Shown: piece by piece, positions 53,939 to 61,667 of the stretch
Layout: each line of letters begins with the position of its first letter
Position numbering within the stretch: the first letter of the stretch is position 1
Translations under genes and position numbers: made by a program
Notes under the pieces: generated by a model
Told to the model about the DNA's origin: nothing
The model's database searches: none
What the model saw: the letters and a program-made list of their open reading frames with translations, nothing else
NCBI RefSeq assembly: GCF_900114705.1
Contig: NZ_FOTW01000009.1
Coordinates: forward strand, 169,994-233,993
Reading direction: 5' to 3'
DNA from: Rugamonas rubra
GTDB taxonomy: Bacteria; Pseudomonadota; Gammaproteobacteria; Burkholderiales; Burkholderiaceae_D
Length of the DNA stretch: 64,000 nt

Positions 53939-54901
53939 ATGTCTACCATTCCCGCCCTCGGCGCACAGCCCTACCGCTCCACCCTGCCCGCGCTGCTGCC
54001 GCAGGACGACGGCAAGAGCGGCGCCGCCAACGGCGCCAAAGCCACCAAGCTCGCCCCGCTCGGCAACGACGTCACGCTGTCGCGCAGCGGCATCGACCTG
54101 CAAAAGCGCGTCGACAGCGTCGGCAACGCCACCGTGGACCTGGCGCAGAACCTGCTCGGCAGCTTCGCCCAGTCGCTGTTCGGCGACGCCGCCAAGGGCG
54201 CGCAGATCTCCTTCGACTCCGTCAGCCTGGACACCTCGTCGAGCTACGGCGCGCTGGTGCAGCACAGCTCGGGGCCGAACGGCAGCAGCGACACGGCCGC
54301 CTTCCAGCTCACCGACAGCTCGCACTTCCTCGGCAGAGGCACCATCACCACCGCCGACGGCCGCAAGTTCGAGTTCGAGGTCGAGGTGCAGTACGAGGCC
54401 AGGATCGAAGGCGGCATCAGCCAGAGCACCGGCGCCGCCAACAATGGCCAGGCCAACAACCACGGCAAGGCCGGCGACAGCCACGGCAAGGCAAGCAATA
54501 GTGCCAACGACGCCAAGCCCGACACGCTGCCGACCGTGCAGTTGCCGAACATCGACTTCCCCGGCAGCCTGCTCGACCTGTTCAAACTGATCGGCCAGGA
54601 CTTGACCGCCAACCTGCTCGGCGGCGCCGCCGGCCTCGGCCAATCCGGCGCCCAGGATACCGGCGGCGATCAAAGCCAGGGCCAGGGCGGCAGCCTGACG
54701 CTGCGCCTGCTCAAGCTGATCGACAGCCCCAGCCCGCTCGACCTGTACGCCCCGCCCAACACGGCCGAAAGCCGCGCCAAGGCGCTGGCCGACTCCTACG
54801 CCACCCAGCCCGGCGCGCCTTCCGCCCCGCCGGCACTGAGCGCCTCCACGCCGGCCGCAACGACGGCAGCGGCAACGGCGCCGGCCAGCACCTCCGCCTG
54901 A
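53939..54901 (+). CDS. Unknown protein with conserved FGDAAKGA / TTADGRKFEFEVEVQY core
   Basis: 320 residues, no signal peptide. The N-terminal part is polar. The core at about 60-160 reads LAQNLLGSFAQSLFGDAAKGAQISFDSVSLD... SDTAAFQLTDSSHFLGRGTITTADGRKFEFEVEVQYEA and looks like a defined domain, perhaps of the DUF5610 type (memory only). A Gly/Asn/His-rich linker with NNGQANNHGKAG follows, then a short helical segment and an Ala/Thr/Pro tail. Function unknown. The start at 53939 is preceded by CCCCGGAAG. Confidence 0.6.
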   Translation: MSTIPALGAQPYRSTLPALLPQDDGKSGAANGAKATKLAPLGNDVTLSRSGIDLQKRVDSVGNATVDLAQNLLGSFAQSLFGDAAKGAQISFDSVSLDTSSSYGALVQHSSGPNGSSDTAAFQLTDSSHFLGRGTITTADGRKFEFEVEVQYEARIEGGISQSTGAANNGQANNHGKAGDSHGKASNSANDAKPDTLPTVQLPNIDFPGSLLDLFKLIGQDLTANLLGGAAGLGQSGAQDTGGDQSQGQGGSLTLRLLKLIDSPSPLDLYAPPNTAESRAKALADSYATQPGAPSAPPALSASTPAATTAAATAPASTSA

Positions 54902-54970
54902 CCAAGCCCGCCGGCCTTGGCACCGGGCCAAGGCGCCGGCTACGCCGGCAAGACCCGGCGGCACAAAGCC

Positions 54971-55010
54971 AGGGTCGGACTCCCCGCCTTGGCGCGCCGG
55001 GTCCGACCCT
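54971..55010. repeat. GGGTCnGACCC-related inverted repeat, divergent copy
   Basis: AGGGTCGGAC and GTCCGACCCT form perfect 10-bp arms around a 20-nt loop. This is the main feature of the 340-nt gap 54902-55241, which also has a GCCTTGG/CCAAGGC hairpin at 54914-54934 and an isolated TATAAT at 55097-55102 that may belong to the methyltransferase promoter. Confidence 0.6.
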
Positions 55011-55241
55011 AGGTTCGCGCCTTGGGCTTCCCAAAAACGAGCCGCGCCCGCACCGGCCGCCAGCGCCATCGACACTCCGCCCCCGTCCGCCCCACGTATA
55101 ATAGCGACACCGTCCTCGAAGCGCCGCGACCGTGCCCAGCACCGCCGGCGCCTTCGCCGCAACCCTATTCCTTTCGATTGCCCCAAACATGCCCGTCCAA
55201 GACCTCGCCCATCGCCCCCTCCATGCCACGCAGGTGGCGCA

Positions 55242-56411
55242 ATGATGGCCCCGCAAGGCGCGACGCCGCAAATCCACTGGACCGAAAACGGCGTTGAGCA
55301 CAGCGCGCGCTGGCGCTCCGAAAGCGGCATGGCGCCGCCCAAGCGCGTCGTCATCGCCGACGACCGCACCACCGCCGACGTCGCCTACCGCCTGGCCTGC
55401 GAGGGCACCGCCCTGCTCTGGCGCGGCGACTTCCAGAACGCCCGCCAGCTGCTGCAGGCGCTGGCGCGCCGCGCCGACCACAAGCACAGCAAGCCGGGCA
55501 AGAAGGCCAAGCCGGCCAAGCCGCCCGCCAACCCGACCGAAGCCTTCCACCTGCACCGCCAGGCCCAGTCGCAGCGCGCCCGCACCCTGGCCATGCTGCT
55601 GATCCCCTTCGAGGCCGACTACACCATCCCGCTGCGCCGCGCGCCCGAGGTGCAACTGGCCTGCAACGAGGCCTACGGCCGTGGCGAGGAGCCCTTCATC
55701 GCCTCGCTGCGCGAGCTGCTCGGCCTGATCGGCGCCCACGAATGGCGCCGCACCGGCGTCGAGATCCCGGCGCTGGAAGGCCGCATCCACCCGCACTACG
55801 GCGTGTTCTCGCCGGTGCGCGGCGAATACGTCGAGCTGGTCGCCAGCACCCCGCTGCCCAAGGGCGCCACGCTCGGCTTCGACATCGGCACCGGCACCGG
55901 CGTGCTGTCGGCCGTGCTGGCCAAGCGCGGCCTGGCCCGCGTCATCGCCACCGACCAGGACCCGCGCGCGCTGCGCTGCGCCCGCGAAAACCTGGCCCGC
56001 CTCGACCTCGACGGCACCGTCGAGCTGCTCGAGGCCGACCTGTTCCCGCAGGGCCGCGCCCTGCTGGTGGTGTGCAACCCGCCGTGGCTGCCGGCCCGCC
56101 CCAGCTCGCCGATCGAGTACGCCATCTACGACCCGGACAGCCGCATGCTGCGCGGCTTCCTCAACGGCCTGGCCGAGCACCTGGCGCCCGGCGGCGAGGG
56201 CTGGCTGATCCTGTCCGACCTGGCCGAGCACCTCGGCCTGCGCACCCGCGACGAGCTGCTCGGCTGGATCGCCGCCGCCGGCCTGGCCGTGCTGGGCCGC
56301 AACGACATCAAGCCGGTCCACCCGCGCGCCGCCGACGCCAGCGACCCGCTGCACGCCGCCCGCGCCGCCGAGCTGACCTCGCTGTGGCGCCTGGGCGCCG
56401 CCACGGCATAA
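55242..56411 (+). CDS. Class I SAM-dependent methyltransferase (HemK/PrmC-like)
   Basis: 389 residues. The SAM-binding motif I GFDIGTGTGVLSAVLAKRG is at about 211-229, the acidic residue IATDQDPRALRCARENL follows, and the catalytic motif NPPW in VVCNPPWLPARPSSPIEYAIYDPDSRML is of the type that methylates amide or exocyclic amino groups. The N-terminal 200 residues are helical with a Lys/Pro linker (KPGKKAKPAKPP). Substrate unknown; it is not PrmC itself, which is shorter. A second ATG one codon later is equally possible. Confidence 0.82.
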   Translation: MMAPQGATPQIHWTENGVEHSARWRSESGMAPPKRVVIADDRTTADVAYRLACEGTALLWRGDFQNARQLLQALARRADHKHSKPGKKAKPAKPPANPTEAFHLHRQAQSQRARTLAMLLIPFEADYTIPLRRAPEVQLACNEAYGRGEEPFIASLRELLGLIGAHEWRRTGVEIPALEGRIHPHYGVFSPVRGEYVELVASTPLPKGATLGFDIGTGTGVLSAVLAKRGLARVIATDQDPRALRCARENLARLDLDGTVELLEADLFPQGRALLVVCNPPWLPARPSSPIEYAIYDPDSRMLRGFLNGLAEHLAPGGEGWLILSDLAEHLGLRTRDELLGWIAAAGLAVLGRNDIKPVHPRAADASDPLHAARAAELTSLWRLGAATA

Positions 56412-56459
56412 GCTGCGCTTAATGAAAAGGGCGAAGTATAAGCATTTCTTATTTCTCCC

Positions 56460-56488
56460 TTGCACATCCGTCCCGCCCTGTATATAAT
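56460..56488 (+). promoter_or_regulatory. Promoter of the initiator tRNA gene
   Basis: TTGCAC, 17 nt, TATAAT. The -10 element ends only five bases before the mature tRNA 5' end, so transcription should start at or within a base or two of it. Confidence 0.75.
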
Positions 56489-56493
56489 TCGTC

Positions 56494-56570
56494 TGCGGGG
56501 TGGAGCAGTCTGGCAGCTCGTCGGGCTCATAACCCGAAGGTCACAGGTTCAAATCCTGTCCCCGCAACCA
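56494..56570 (+). tRNA. Initiator tRNA-fMet (anticodon CAT)
   Basis: 77-nt cloverleaf with encoded CCA. The anticodon stem has the three G-C pairs (CGGG CTCATAA CCCG) that mark initiators, and the D arm GAGCAGTCTGGCAGCTC is typical. Position 1 is T and position 72 is A, so the usual C1-A72 mismatch of bacterial initiators is here a possible U-A pair. A strong promoter and a strong terminator frame the gene as a single unit. Confidence 0.93.
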
Positions 56571-56574
56571 GATC

Positions 56575-56615
56575 TAAAAAAGCCGTTGATTCCGCAAGGA
56601 TTCAACGGCTTTTTC
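56575..56615 (+). terminator. Rho-independent terminator of the tRNA-fMet gene
   Basis: AGCCGTTGA (56581-56589) pairs with TCAACGGCT (56602-56610), followed by five T. It begins six bases after the CCA end. It also has an A run upstream and may act in both directions. Confidence 0.9.
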
Positions 56616-56829
56616 ACGTTCTGGACTGCGTGATTCGAGCCGGCTTTGAATTTGCGGCGCAGGCAAACTAGACTTCCGCCCCCCAAAGCGGACGTTATGC
56701 GGCGCGGCTATAATGCAAGATTGAATTGGCTTCGCTGGTTTGAACAAAAAATGAAGCTGCTGAAGCAGCGTTTTGAGGAAATGCTCCTCACAATAGATAG
56801 TGTCAAGTAATAGCCTGGAAATACTCAAA

Positions 56830-57057
56830 ATGATGGATTGGATCCCTATAGTCTTCGCTTCGTTCAAGGCCCTCGTGCTCGGCACGGGCATGTTCTTCGC
56901 CATCAAGTGGCATTTCGATCAAGACAAGAAGGAGAGGCGCGCGGTGCTACGCGCGAGCGGCAAGGTGGCCGCAGTCTTCACGCTATCGCTCCTGGGCCTG
57001 GTGCTCGCCACCTTCGTCCTTAGCAGGAGTATCGGTTTGGACTTGACCTTCCCGTGA
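56830..57057 (+). CDS. Small two-helix membrane protein (75 residues)
   Basis: MMDWIPIVFASFKALVLGTG begins the protein. Two membrane helices (about 4-23 and 42-63) flank a charged cytoplasmic-type loop (HFDQDKKERRAVLRASGK). A GTG ten codons upstream (56800) is an alternative start. I do not recognise a family. The composition appears less GC-rich than the neighbouring genes, and the flanks 56616-56829 and 57058-57233 look like decayed sequence, so recent acquisition is possible. Confidence 0.5.
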   Translation: MMDWIPIVFASFKALVLGTGMFFAIKWHFDQDKKERRAVLRASGKVAAVFTLSLLGLVLATFVLSRSIGLDLTFP

Positions 57058-57233
57058 TGGCAAAGAACAGTCGGCCGATAGCTGGCATTGGATTTACGAT
57101 GTCGAAACCATGGATTTCGAACAGCAACCTTGACGTGGGGTAGATGTCCGCATTCGGCCGAAGACGAACAACACGGCGCAAGAAGCCCACGTTCACCGCC
57201 ATCGAGAAGCCGCAACAATGGCCAGCACTGCCG

Positions 57234-57857
57234 CTATACCTCGCCATTGCAACAATGCAATCGGCACCCGTCACGTTGGCCGAGCCGCTCCAAATACGCC
57301 GAGATTGCTGGAAAGTCTGGTCGTTGCATTGGCGCCATGGCCCATCGGTTGACAGACAGGCCAAGAACAATATCCGCCAGCGTAAAAGCCGGCCCGGTAA
57401 CGTACCGGCCTGTTTTGCACAGCTGATTCTCAAGAATACCCATGTGCCGGTTCCAAGCAACAATGCTGCTGGCGATTGCCGCAGGGTCCTTGTGCGAGTT
57501 ACTTTTTCGAACCAACGCCATGAACGCATAACGCCAGGAGTTGTTGAGCTCCCCCGCCTGCCAATCCATCCACTGCTCTACCATGGCACGCTCTATTGGA
57601 TTGGCAGGCAGCAGGTCGGCGCGGCCGTGTTTGACTGCCAGATACCGGCAAATCGTGTTGGACTCCCATAGCGTGACGGGCCCATCGGTGATGACGGGCA
57701 CCATTCCGTTTGGGTTGAGCGCGAGGAACTCGGGAACATCGGTGGCCTTGAAGCCAGAGCCCCAAAGCTCCTGCTCGAAAGGTAGCCCGATTTCCACGCA
57801 GGTCCACAGAACCTTACGAACATTAATCGATGACGACTTACCTAGAATCTTCAGCAT
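57234..57857 (-). CDS. Glutathione S-transferase
   Basis: 207 residues: an N-terminal thioredoxin-like domain ([29 protein letters not shown], the conserved [11 protein letters not shown] with cis-Pro, and [12 protein letters not shown]) and a C-terminal helical domain with [19 protein letters not shown]. It probably conjugates or reduces small molecules with glutathione; substrate unknown. It lies in a short patch after the initiator tRNA that reads as less GC-rich. The tail ([11 protein letters not shown]) is Cys-rich. The 184-nt gap downstream of its start shows no gene. Confidence 0.93.
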   Translation of the reverse strand: MLKILGKSSSINVRKVLWTCVEIGLPFEQELWGSGFKATDVPEFLALNPNGMVPVITDGPVTLWESNTICRYLAVKHGRADLLPANPIERAMVEQWMDWQAGELNNSWRYAFMALVRKSNSHKDPAAIASSIVAWNRHMGILENQLCKTGRYVTGPAFTLADIVLGLSVNRWAMAPMQRPDFPAISAYLERLGQRDGCRLHCCNGEV

Positions 57858-58041
57858 GGGCGACGAATTCAGAAAGAAAATGTCGCCCCCGGGCTATCAA
57901 AGGCAACGGCGTGGATTGAAAAATATAATCAGAAGGATAACATATTCCTACTGTACAAGAATGGCCTCATAAGACCGCCGCCAGCTATCCCGTCAATAGC
58001 TACTTGCATGCAGTGGCTTCGGCCGACCATTCCCCGTCCCG

Positions 58042-58320
58042 TTACAAGGTCGGCAAAATCCTGAACCCCCTATCCGACGGCAACGGCGTCGCAACATCCT
58101 CAATACAGACATCGGCTACCCGGGCGGCCGGCGGCCCACGTCTTGCCCAGCGAACGAGCGCATCGATTGCCGCCTCGTCGCCATCAAAACAAGCCTCCAC
58201 CGAGCCATCGCGCCGGTTGCGCACCCAGCCGCAGAGTCCCAGGGATACGGCCTCCTCGGCCAGGGAGGCGCGATAGCCAACCCCCTGCACCCGCCCACTT
58301 ATCGTCAATCGCATCGCCAT
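58042..58320 (-). CDS. Acylphosphatase
   Basis: 92-residue enzyme that hydrolyses acyl phosphates. The phosphate-binding loop with catalytic R17 (ISGRVQGVGYRAS) and N35 (GWVRNRRDGSVEA) is intact. I choose the ATG at 58320, which has a GGGA site six bases upstream; ATGs at 58332 and 58314 are alternatives. It stands alone, divergent from the SGNH hydrolase. The 279-nt gap 58321-58599 holds no gene I can support. Confidence 0.92.
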   Translation of the reverse strand: MAMRLTISGRVQGVGYRASLAEEAVSLGLCGWVRNRRDGSVEACFDGDEAAIDALVRWARRGPPAARVADVCIEDVATPLPSDRGFRILPTL

Positions 58321-58599
58321 CGCCAATCCCATATTTGTCGCAAGCCAGAGTTTCACCGCTGCATAAGCGGCGGCCGGCCACCGCCCGCCGCGAGGCCTTT
58401 GCAAACATGATAACAACATTCGGCAGCACACCGGCAGCACGGCACCGAACATTTCCAGTGCCCCGCCGAGCGCCGCCGCCCGTGACAATCCGCGCATCTA
58501 TCCGCGCGCCGACCCTGTATATTCTGCCATGTCGATATTGACAACGCCCGCCCGCACAACCGCGGCGCCCGTCGCCGGCGCCACCACCGGAGCTTCGCC

Positions 58600-59496
58600 A
58601 TGGCCACCACCGCAGCCGCCGCACCCAACGCCTACACGCAACAGAAGGAAGCCATCCAGCTGGAGCTGGACCGCCGCGTCGCCGCCCACCGCGCCCGCTT
58701 CGAGCGCAGCGCGATGATGCAGAGCGCCACCCACCAGCTCGGCACCGCGCCGCTCAACCTGATCGCCCAGGGCGACAGCTGGTTCGACTATCCGCTGCCC
58801 GTCTTCGCGCCGAGCGACGTGATCGCCAACCTCAAGGCGATGCCGCTGTCGCCCATCATCCTGTCGCTGGCCCACTACGGCGAGGCCGCCGAGGACATGC
58901 TCGGCGTGACCAAGCTGCACCGCCTGCTGGCCCAGCTCAACGCCGGCGACGACGGCAGCCAGTACGACGCCATCCTGTTCTCCGGCGGCGGCAACGACCT
59001 GGCCGGCGACCAGTTCCGCCTCTGGCTGGCCGACGCCGCCGTGGTCCACAAGGACCCCGCCCGGGGCCTGCAGAGCGAGCGCGTCGACGCCGTGCTCGGC
59101 ATCGTCAAGGCCGCCTACCAGGACCTGATCCTGGCGCGCGACAAAGTCGCCCAGGCGCAGCACCGCAGCATCCCCATCTTCGTCCACAGCTACGACCACG
59201 CCATCCCCAGCGGCGTCGGCGTGTGCACCGTCGGCCCCTGGCTCAAGCCCGGACTGGACGACCGCGGCTGGGACAAGGAGACCGGCCGTGGCATCGTCAA
59301 GCAGCTGCTGAGCCGCTTCGCCGACCTGCTCACCGAGCTGCAGGGCCAGCACGCCGACTTCATCCACGTGCCCACCCAGGGCACGCTGACGGCCGGCCAG
59401 TGGGCCAACGAGCTGCACCCAACGCCGGACGGCTTCGCCGCCATCTCGGCCAAGTTCGTCGCCGCGCTGCGCGCCCGCTTCCCGCACCGCATCTGA
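58600..59496 (+). CDS. SGNH/GDSL-type hydrolase
   Basis: 298 residues without signal peptide. Block I is LIAQGDSWFDYP with nucleophile S60; block III is GGGNDLAG; block V has the His in ANELHPTPDGF. The family hydrolyses esters of lipids, sugars or small acyl groups; the substrate is not evident. It converges with the aminotransferase gene 28 nt downstream. Confidence 0.85.
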   Translation: MATTAAAAPNAYTQQKEAIQLELDRRVAAHRARFERSAMMQSATHQLGTAPLNLIAQGDSWFDYPLPVFAPSDVIANLKAMPLSPIILSLAHYGEAAEDMLGVTKLHRLLAQLNAGDDGSQYDAILFSGGGNDLAGDQFRLWLADAAVVHKDPARGLQSERVDAVLGIVKAAYQDLILARDKVAQAQHRSIPIFVHSYDHAIPSGVGVCTVGPWLKPGLDDRGWDKETGRGIVKQLLSRFADLLTELQGQHADFIHVPTQGTLTAGQWANELHPTPDGFAAISAKFVAALRARFPHRI

Positions 59497-59524
59497 GCCC
59501 TCCCGGCGGGGTGGCGCGCCGCAG

Positions 59525-60646
59525 CTAGCCGGCGACGATCTGCGCCACGGCGGCGCAGACCCGGTCGACGTCGGCCGCCGTCATCGCCGCGTGCAGCGGC
59601 AGCGTCACCGTCTGCCGGCCGACCCGCTCGGCGTTGGGGAAGTCGCCCTCGGCGTAGCCCAGGCCCCGGCCCAGCGTGGTGGTGTGCAGCGCCTCGTAGG
59701 AGATGCCGGTGGCGATACCGCGCTGTTGCAGCGCGTCGCGGACCTGCTTGCGGTCCAGCGCCATGGTCTCGAACGGCAGCATCACGCAGAACATGTTCCA
59801 ACTCTGCCGCGCCATGCCCCGCGGCGGCAGCATGGCGCCGGCGATGGCCGGGAAGCGTTCGAAGTAGCGCGCCACCAGCGCCGCGCGGGTCGCCAAAAAG
59901 CCGTCCAGCTGCGCCAACTGGCGCAGGCCGATCGCCGCCGACACGTCCGACATGTTGAACTTGCCGCAGGCCGCCACCACGTCGCGCGTGCCGTCGGGCA
60001 GGCGGGCGATGCCGTGGAAGCGCTCGATGTCGACCCGCTTCGCCTCGTCCTCCGAGGCCAGCACGATGGCGCCGCCCTCGATGGTGGTCATGTTCTTGTT
60101 CGGGTGGAAGCTGAAGGTGGCGATGTCGCCGAAGCCCCCAACCGCCTGCCCGTTCCAGCAGGAGCCCTGCACCAGCGCGGCGTCCTCGATCACCCGCAGG
60201 CCGTGGCGGCGCGCCAGCGCGTACAGCGCGTCCATGTCCACCAGGCTGCCCGGGAAGTGGGTCGGCATGATGGCCTTGCTGCGCGGCGTGATGGCCGCCT
60301 CCACCTGCGCCAGGTCGATCGCCCGCGACGGCAGCACGCAGTCGACGAAGACCGGCCGCGCGCCGACCTTGACGATCATGTTCATGGTCGAGAAGAAGCT
60401 CTGCGCGCTGGTGATCACCTCGTCGCCGGGGCCGATGCCGCAGACCCGCAGCGCCACCTCCATCGCGCCGGTGGCCGAGGTCAGCAGCCGCGTCGGCCGG
60501 CCGCCAAAGCGCGCCGACAAGGCCGCCTCCAGCGCCGCCACCTTGGGGCCGGTGGCGATCCAGTTCGACTGCAGCACCGCCGAAACGTCCTGGATGGTCT
60601 GCGCGTCCAGCACGGGCTGGGCGAAATTGAGCGGCGAAGCTTGCAT
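59525..60646 (-). CDS. DegT/DnrJ/EryC1/StrS-family PLP-dependent aminotransferase
   Basis: 373 residues. The PLP-binding lysine is K184 in FSFHPNKNMTTIEGG, and the conserved Asp is D155 in VIEDAAL. Family members aminate keto-sugars for O-antigen, capsule or antibiotic sugars, or act as sugar dehydratases. No other sugar gene is nearby, so its pathway is open. I start at the ATG at 60646 (MQASPLNFAQPVLD). It precedes (on the minus strand follows) the PIN toxin gene by about 77 nt. Confidence 0.92.
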   Translation of the reverse strand: MQASPLNFAQPVLDAQTIQDVSAVLQSNWIATGPKVAALEAALSARFGGRPTRLLTSATGAMEVALRVCGIGPGDEVITSAQSFFSTMNMIVKVGARPVFVDCVLPSRAIDLAQVEAAITPRSKAIMPTHFPGSLVDMDALYALARRHGLRVIEDAALVQGSCWNGQAVGGFGDIATFSFHPNKNMTTIEGGAIVLASEDEAKRVDIERFHGIARLPDGTRDVVAACGKFNMSDVSAAIGLRQLAQLDGFLATRAALVARYFERFPAIAGAMLPPRGMARQSWNMFCVMLPFETMALDRKQVRDALQQRGIATGISYEALHTTTLGRGLGYAEGDFPNAERVGRQTVTLPLHAAMTAADVDRVCAAVAQIVAG

Positions 60647-60722
60647 GGGATGGCCTTCTGCGACAAAGCGCGAACTGTAGGGCCGCAAATTCTATCATTG
60701 CCCAGTAAGTAACTCTGCGGCA

Positions 60723-61130
60723 TCACAACGCCACCTTCCAATTGGCGACCCCGACGCCAATTGCCAGATAGAAGTCCCTGGTGTTGTTCGTTACAACGAC
60801 AAGCCCGCGCCGTTTGGCCTGGGCCGCGATCATCATGTCGCGATAGAGGTCTTGCCGATGAACCAGGCCGTTCTGAACAATGAGGTTTGCCGCCTCCTGG
60901 GCATCCTCATGGTCATAAGGCAAAGGACAAAACTGTTGAAAAACTCGCGTGAGCGCGATCCTTGCCGACTTAGATTGCCTATGCTTCAAATAGAAGCCGA
61001 TAGTGAATTCAGTAACAACAATCGAGCTCGTCACGATCGAGGTCTTGGGGTATCGAAAAATTTGTCGCCGCAAGTTTTCATCCCCCCTTTCCAAGTCGAT
61101 AATCGCATTCGTGTCCAGCAAAAATCTCAT
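60723..61130 (-). CDS. PIN-domain toxin (VapC-like)
   Basis: 135-residue PIN ribonuclease with the acidic active site complete: D6 (FLLDTNAII), E41 (VVTEFTIG), D98 (YRDMMIAAQA) and D119 (NNTRDF). VapC toxins cut tRNA or rRNA when freed from their antitoxin. Its ATG overlaps the stop of the upstream small gene by 4 nt (61127-61130), the standard coupling of toxin-antitoxin pairs. The base composition appears less GC-rich than in the flanking genes, suggesting transfer. Confidence 0.9.
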   Translation of the reverse strand: MRFLLDTNAIIDLERGDENLRRQIFRYPKTSIVTSSIVVTEFTIGFYLKHRQSKSARIALTRVFQQFCPLPYDHEDAQEAANLIVQNGLVHRQDLYRDMMIAAQAKRRGLVVVTNNTRDFYLAIGVGVANWKVAL

Positions 61131-61363
61131 TTCTTGTGCGCCCGGATAATCCGCAACGCCTCCTCACGCCGCTGTCGAGTTTGGATGTCCATTTCATCCA
61201 TAAATTCAAAAAACGCTTTGGAGAAAACAGGCTTGAACGGGGCCGGCCGTACAACATCTGGTTGCTCGGAGGAATCATTATCAGCAGGTAGCGACCTCTT
61301 GACGTCACCTTTTCGCGGCGAAATTCGATCTTTCATTTTGAGAGCTTTGATTTTTATAGGCAT
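61127..61363 (-). CDS. Probable antitoxin of the PIN module, unrecognised family
   Basis: 78 residues beginning MPIKIKALKMKDRIS. The N-terminal half is basic and probably disordered; the C-terminal half (FKPVFSKAFFEFMDEMDIQTRQRREEALRIIRAHKK) should be helical. It lacks the AbrB/SpoVT, Phd, RHH and HTH signatures of common VapB-type antitoxins that I can recognise. The ATG at 61363 has GGAGG eight bases upstream. The 4-nt overlap with the toxin and the promoter at 61395-61423 support the antitoxin role; DNA binding is unproven. Confidence 0.65.
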   Translation of the reverse strand: MPIKIKALKMKDRISPRKGDVKRSLPADNDSSEQPDVVRPAPFKPVFSKAFFEFMDEMDIQTRQRREEALRIIRAHKK

Positions 61364-61394
61364 GGTACTCACCTCCATGGCGACGGGTTCTTTA

Positions 61395-61423
61395 ACACTA
61401 CGCCGGCCACCTGCATTTTTCAA
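61395..61423 (-). promoter_or_regulatory. Sigma-70-type promoter of the toxin-antitoxin pair
   Basis: Minus strand: TTGAAA, 17 nt, TAGTGT. The predicted start is about 25 nt before the antitoxin ATG. The rest of the 304-nt gap 61364-61667 has the dyads TTGTC-N5-GACAA (about 61545-61559) and TGACA-AAC-TGTCA (61587-61599) but no gene. Confidence 0.55.
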
Positions 61424-61593
61424 CCGGCAGTACCGCAGGGCGATTCGCACAGCATGCCACGCCATCCAGACCCGACATTTGATCGAACCCCGCCAAACAG
61501 CGAGCCAATCCGCCAAACCCAGCTCGCCGATTTCACCATCCTCTTGTCAACAGGACAAAACAGCAGCATTTCACTTTCCTCATTTATGACAAA

Positions 61594-61611
61594 CTGTCAC
61601 AATCCTGCTTT
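61594..61611 (+). promoter_or_regulatory. Possible Pho-box-like element before the phosphoesterase gene
   Basis: CTGTCAC-AATC-CTGCTTT. The first half-site is a perfect match to the PhoB consensus (CTGTCAY); the second is poor. About 57 nt before the GTG start. Offered because the gene product is a phosphoesterase; no convincing -10 follows. Confidence 0.25.
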
Positions 61612-61667
61612 GCCCGGCGCGGCCGCCAACCCGCCCGCCGCCAGCCCAACCACCCGAGGAGAAGTGC

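Noticed and set aside
56697-56810. 37-codon frame (MRRGYNARLNWLRWF...) after the tRNA-fMet terminator
   Set aside because: No ribosome site and no promoter with a good -35. It may be a decayed gene end, but nothing supports translation.
58004-58276. 90-codon plus-strand frame over the acylphosphatase gene
   Set aside because: Antisense to an enzyme with intact catalytic residues; the translation is Ser/Ala/Arg low complexity.
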